Of a stretch of 6,690 nt of DNA, positions 6,051 to 6,690 are shown one piece after another. Both the position numbers and the translations under genes were made by a program. The stretch is taken from contig JAACDV010000037.1 in NCBI GenBank assembly GCA_009936825.1, positions 1 to 6,690 on the forward strand, written 5' to 3'. The stretch is from Bacteroidota bacterium. Lineage in GTDB: Bacteria; Pseudomonadota; Alphaproteobacteria; Puniceispirillales; Puniceispirillaceae. The notes under the pieces were generated by a model. The model ran no database searches and was not told the origin of the DNA. It saw only the letters and a list, made by a program, of their open reading frames with translations. Within the stretch, counting starts at the first letter, position 1; each line of letters starts with the position of its first letter.

Positions 6051-6690
6051 CTAACTGGCGGCGATATCACTCCGCCAGAACCCGTCAGGCCAGTTGATTT
6101 CTGCCACCGCGTCATAGGCTGATTTGCGGGCATCAGCGGCGTTTTTTCCCAGTCCGGTAACTGTCAGAACGCGTCCACCATTGGCGCGGACAGTTCCGTG
6201 GGCATCAATTTTCGTTCCCGCATGAAAAAGCATAACATCAGGGTTGGCTTCGGCGGCCGCGGTATTGGCAATTATACTACCCTTTGCATAGGCGCCCGGA
6301 TAGCCCTTGGCCGCCATCACAACGGTGACAGCGTTCACATCCAGCCAGCGAAGTGACAGATGCGCCAGCGTGCCCTCAACCGTCGCCATCATCGCCGCCA
6401 CAAGGTCAGAGCGAAGCCGGGGCAGGATCACCTGTGCTTCGGGATCACCAAATCTGCAGTTGAACTCGATCACCTGAGGACCGGTTGGGGTCAGCATCAG
6501 CCCGACATAAAGAATGCCGCGGTAGGGTGTACCTTCTTTGGCCATTCCGCGCGCTAGCGGCACCACCACTTCATCCATCACCTGCGTCTCCAATGCCGCG
6601 GTCAGGCGCGGTGCAGGAGAAATAGCGCCCATACCGCCAGTATTGGGCCCCTGATCATTGTCATAGGCGCGTTTATGGTCCTGCGCGCTG
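6051..6690 (-). CDS. purD: Phosphoribosylamine-glycine ligase (GAR synthetase), C-terminal half
   Basis: PurD joins glycine to 5-phosphoribosylamine using ATP, the second step of de novo purine synthesis. The frame is open at the right edge, so the gene starts outside the window; 212 residues, about half of the usual 420-430, are present. The visible part begins with SAQDHKRAYDNDQGPNTGGM, a signature of the family's ATP-grasp domain, and continues with MGAISPAP. The metal-binding signature VIEFNCRFGDPEAQ follows, with its conserved glutamate and asparagine. After that come VVMAAKGYPG, FHAGTK, NGGRVLTVTGLG and the C-terminal GFWRSDIA. The frame remains unbroken through the ATG at 6630-6632, which is an internal methionine and not a start. 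The stop is TAG at 6051-6053, facing the tadA stop across 25 bases with no clear terminator hairpin. Nothing unusual is seen in the covered part. Confidence 0.97.
   Translation of the reverse strand, partial: SAQDHKRAYDNDQGPNTGGMGAISPAPRLTAALETQVMDEVVVPLARGMAKEGTPYRGILYVGLMLTPTGPQVIEFNCRFGDPEAQVILPRLRSDLVAAMMATVEGTLAHLSLRWLDVNAVTVVMAAKGYPGAYAKGSIIANTAAAEANPDVMLFHAGTKIDAHGTVRANGGRVLTVTGLGKNAADARKSAYDAVAEINWPDGFWRSDIAAS

Overview
The window reads as a piece of an alphaproteobacterial chromosome. The evidence is the order ileS - lspA - DUF3035 lipoprotein - mutL, followed by rsmD, rluB, tadA and purD. A DUF3035 lipoprotein and an endonuclease-type MutL with a CNHGRP motif also fit that class. 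The base composition is moderate in GC and the genes are packed tightly. A marine lineage such as SAR116 would fit, but that is only a guess from style and cannot be proved from this window.

Layout. Positions 1-2103 hold a plus-strand run: the 3' end of ileS, then lspA, then a lipoprotein gene that overlaps the lspA stop by ATGA. mutL follows after 18 bases (2122-4002) and is probably in the same transcript. The minus strand then carries rluB and rsmD as an overlapping pair transcribed towards mutL. tadA starts divergently from rluB and runs convergently into purD, which enters from the right edge on the minus strand and is cut by the window end. There is no gene-free stretch over 300 bases. 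I see no tRNA, rRNA, CRISPR array, insertion sequence or prophage gene.

Function. These are housekeeping genes: isoleucine charging (ileS), lipoprotein maturation (lspA, with a lipoprotein substrate gene directly behind it), mismatch repair (mutL), rRNA modification (rsmD, rluB), tRNA wobble-inosine formation (tadA) and purine synthesis (purD). rluB, rsmD and tadA form a cluster devoted to RNA modification.

The most notable signal is in rsmD. Its reading frame is stopped by a TAA at 4077-4079, yet the same frame continues for 25 more codons that look like the normal RsmD C-terminus and stop at 3999-4001, exactly against the mutL stop. The gene is therefore truncated by one nonsense codon, or the sequence has an error there. 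A second oddity is a 15-base tandem repeat in the unusually long N-terminal region of the lipoprotein. I found no convincing undescribed system; the rest of the window is ordinary core genome.
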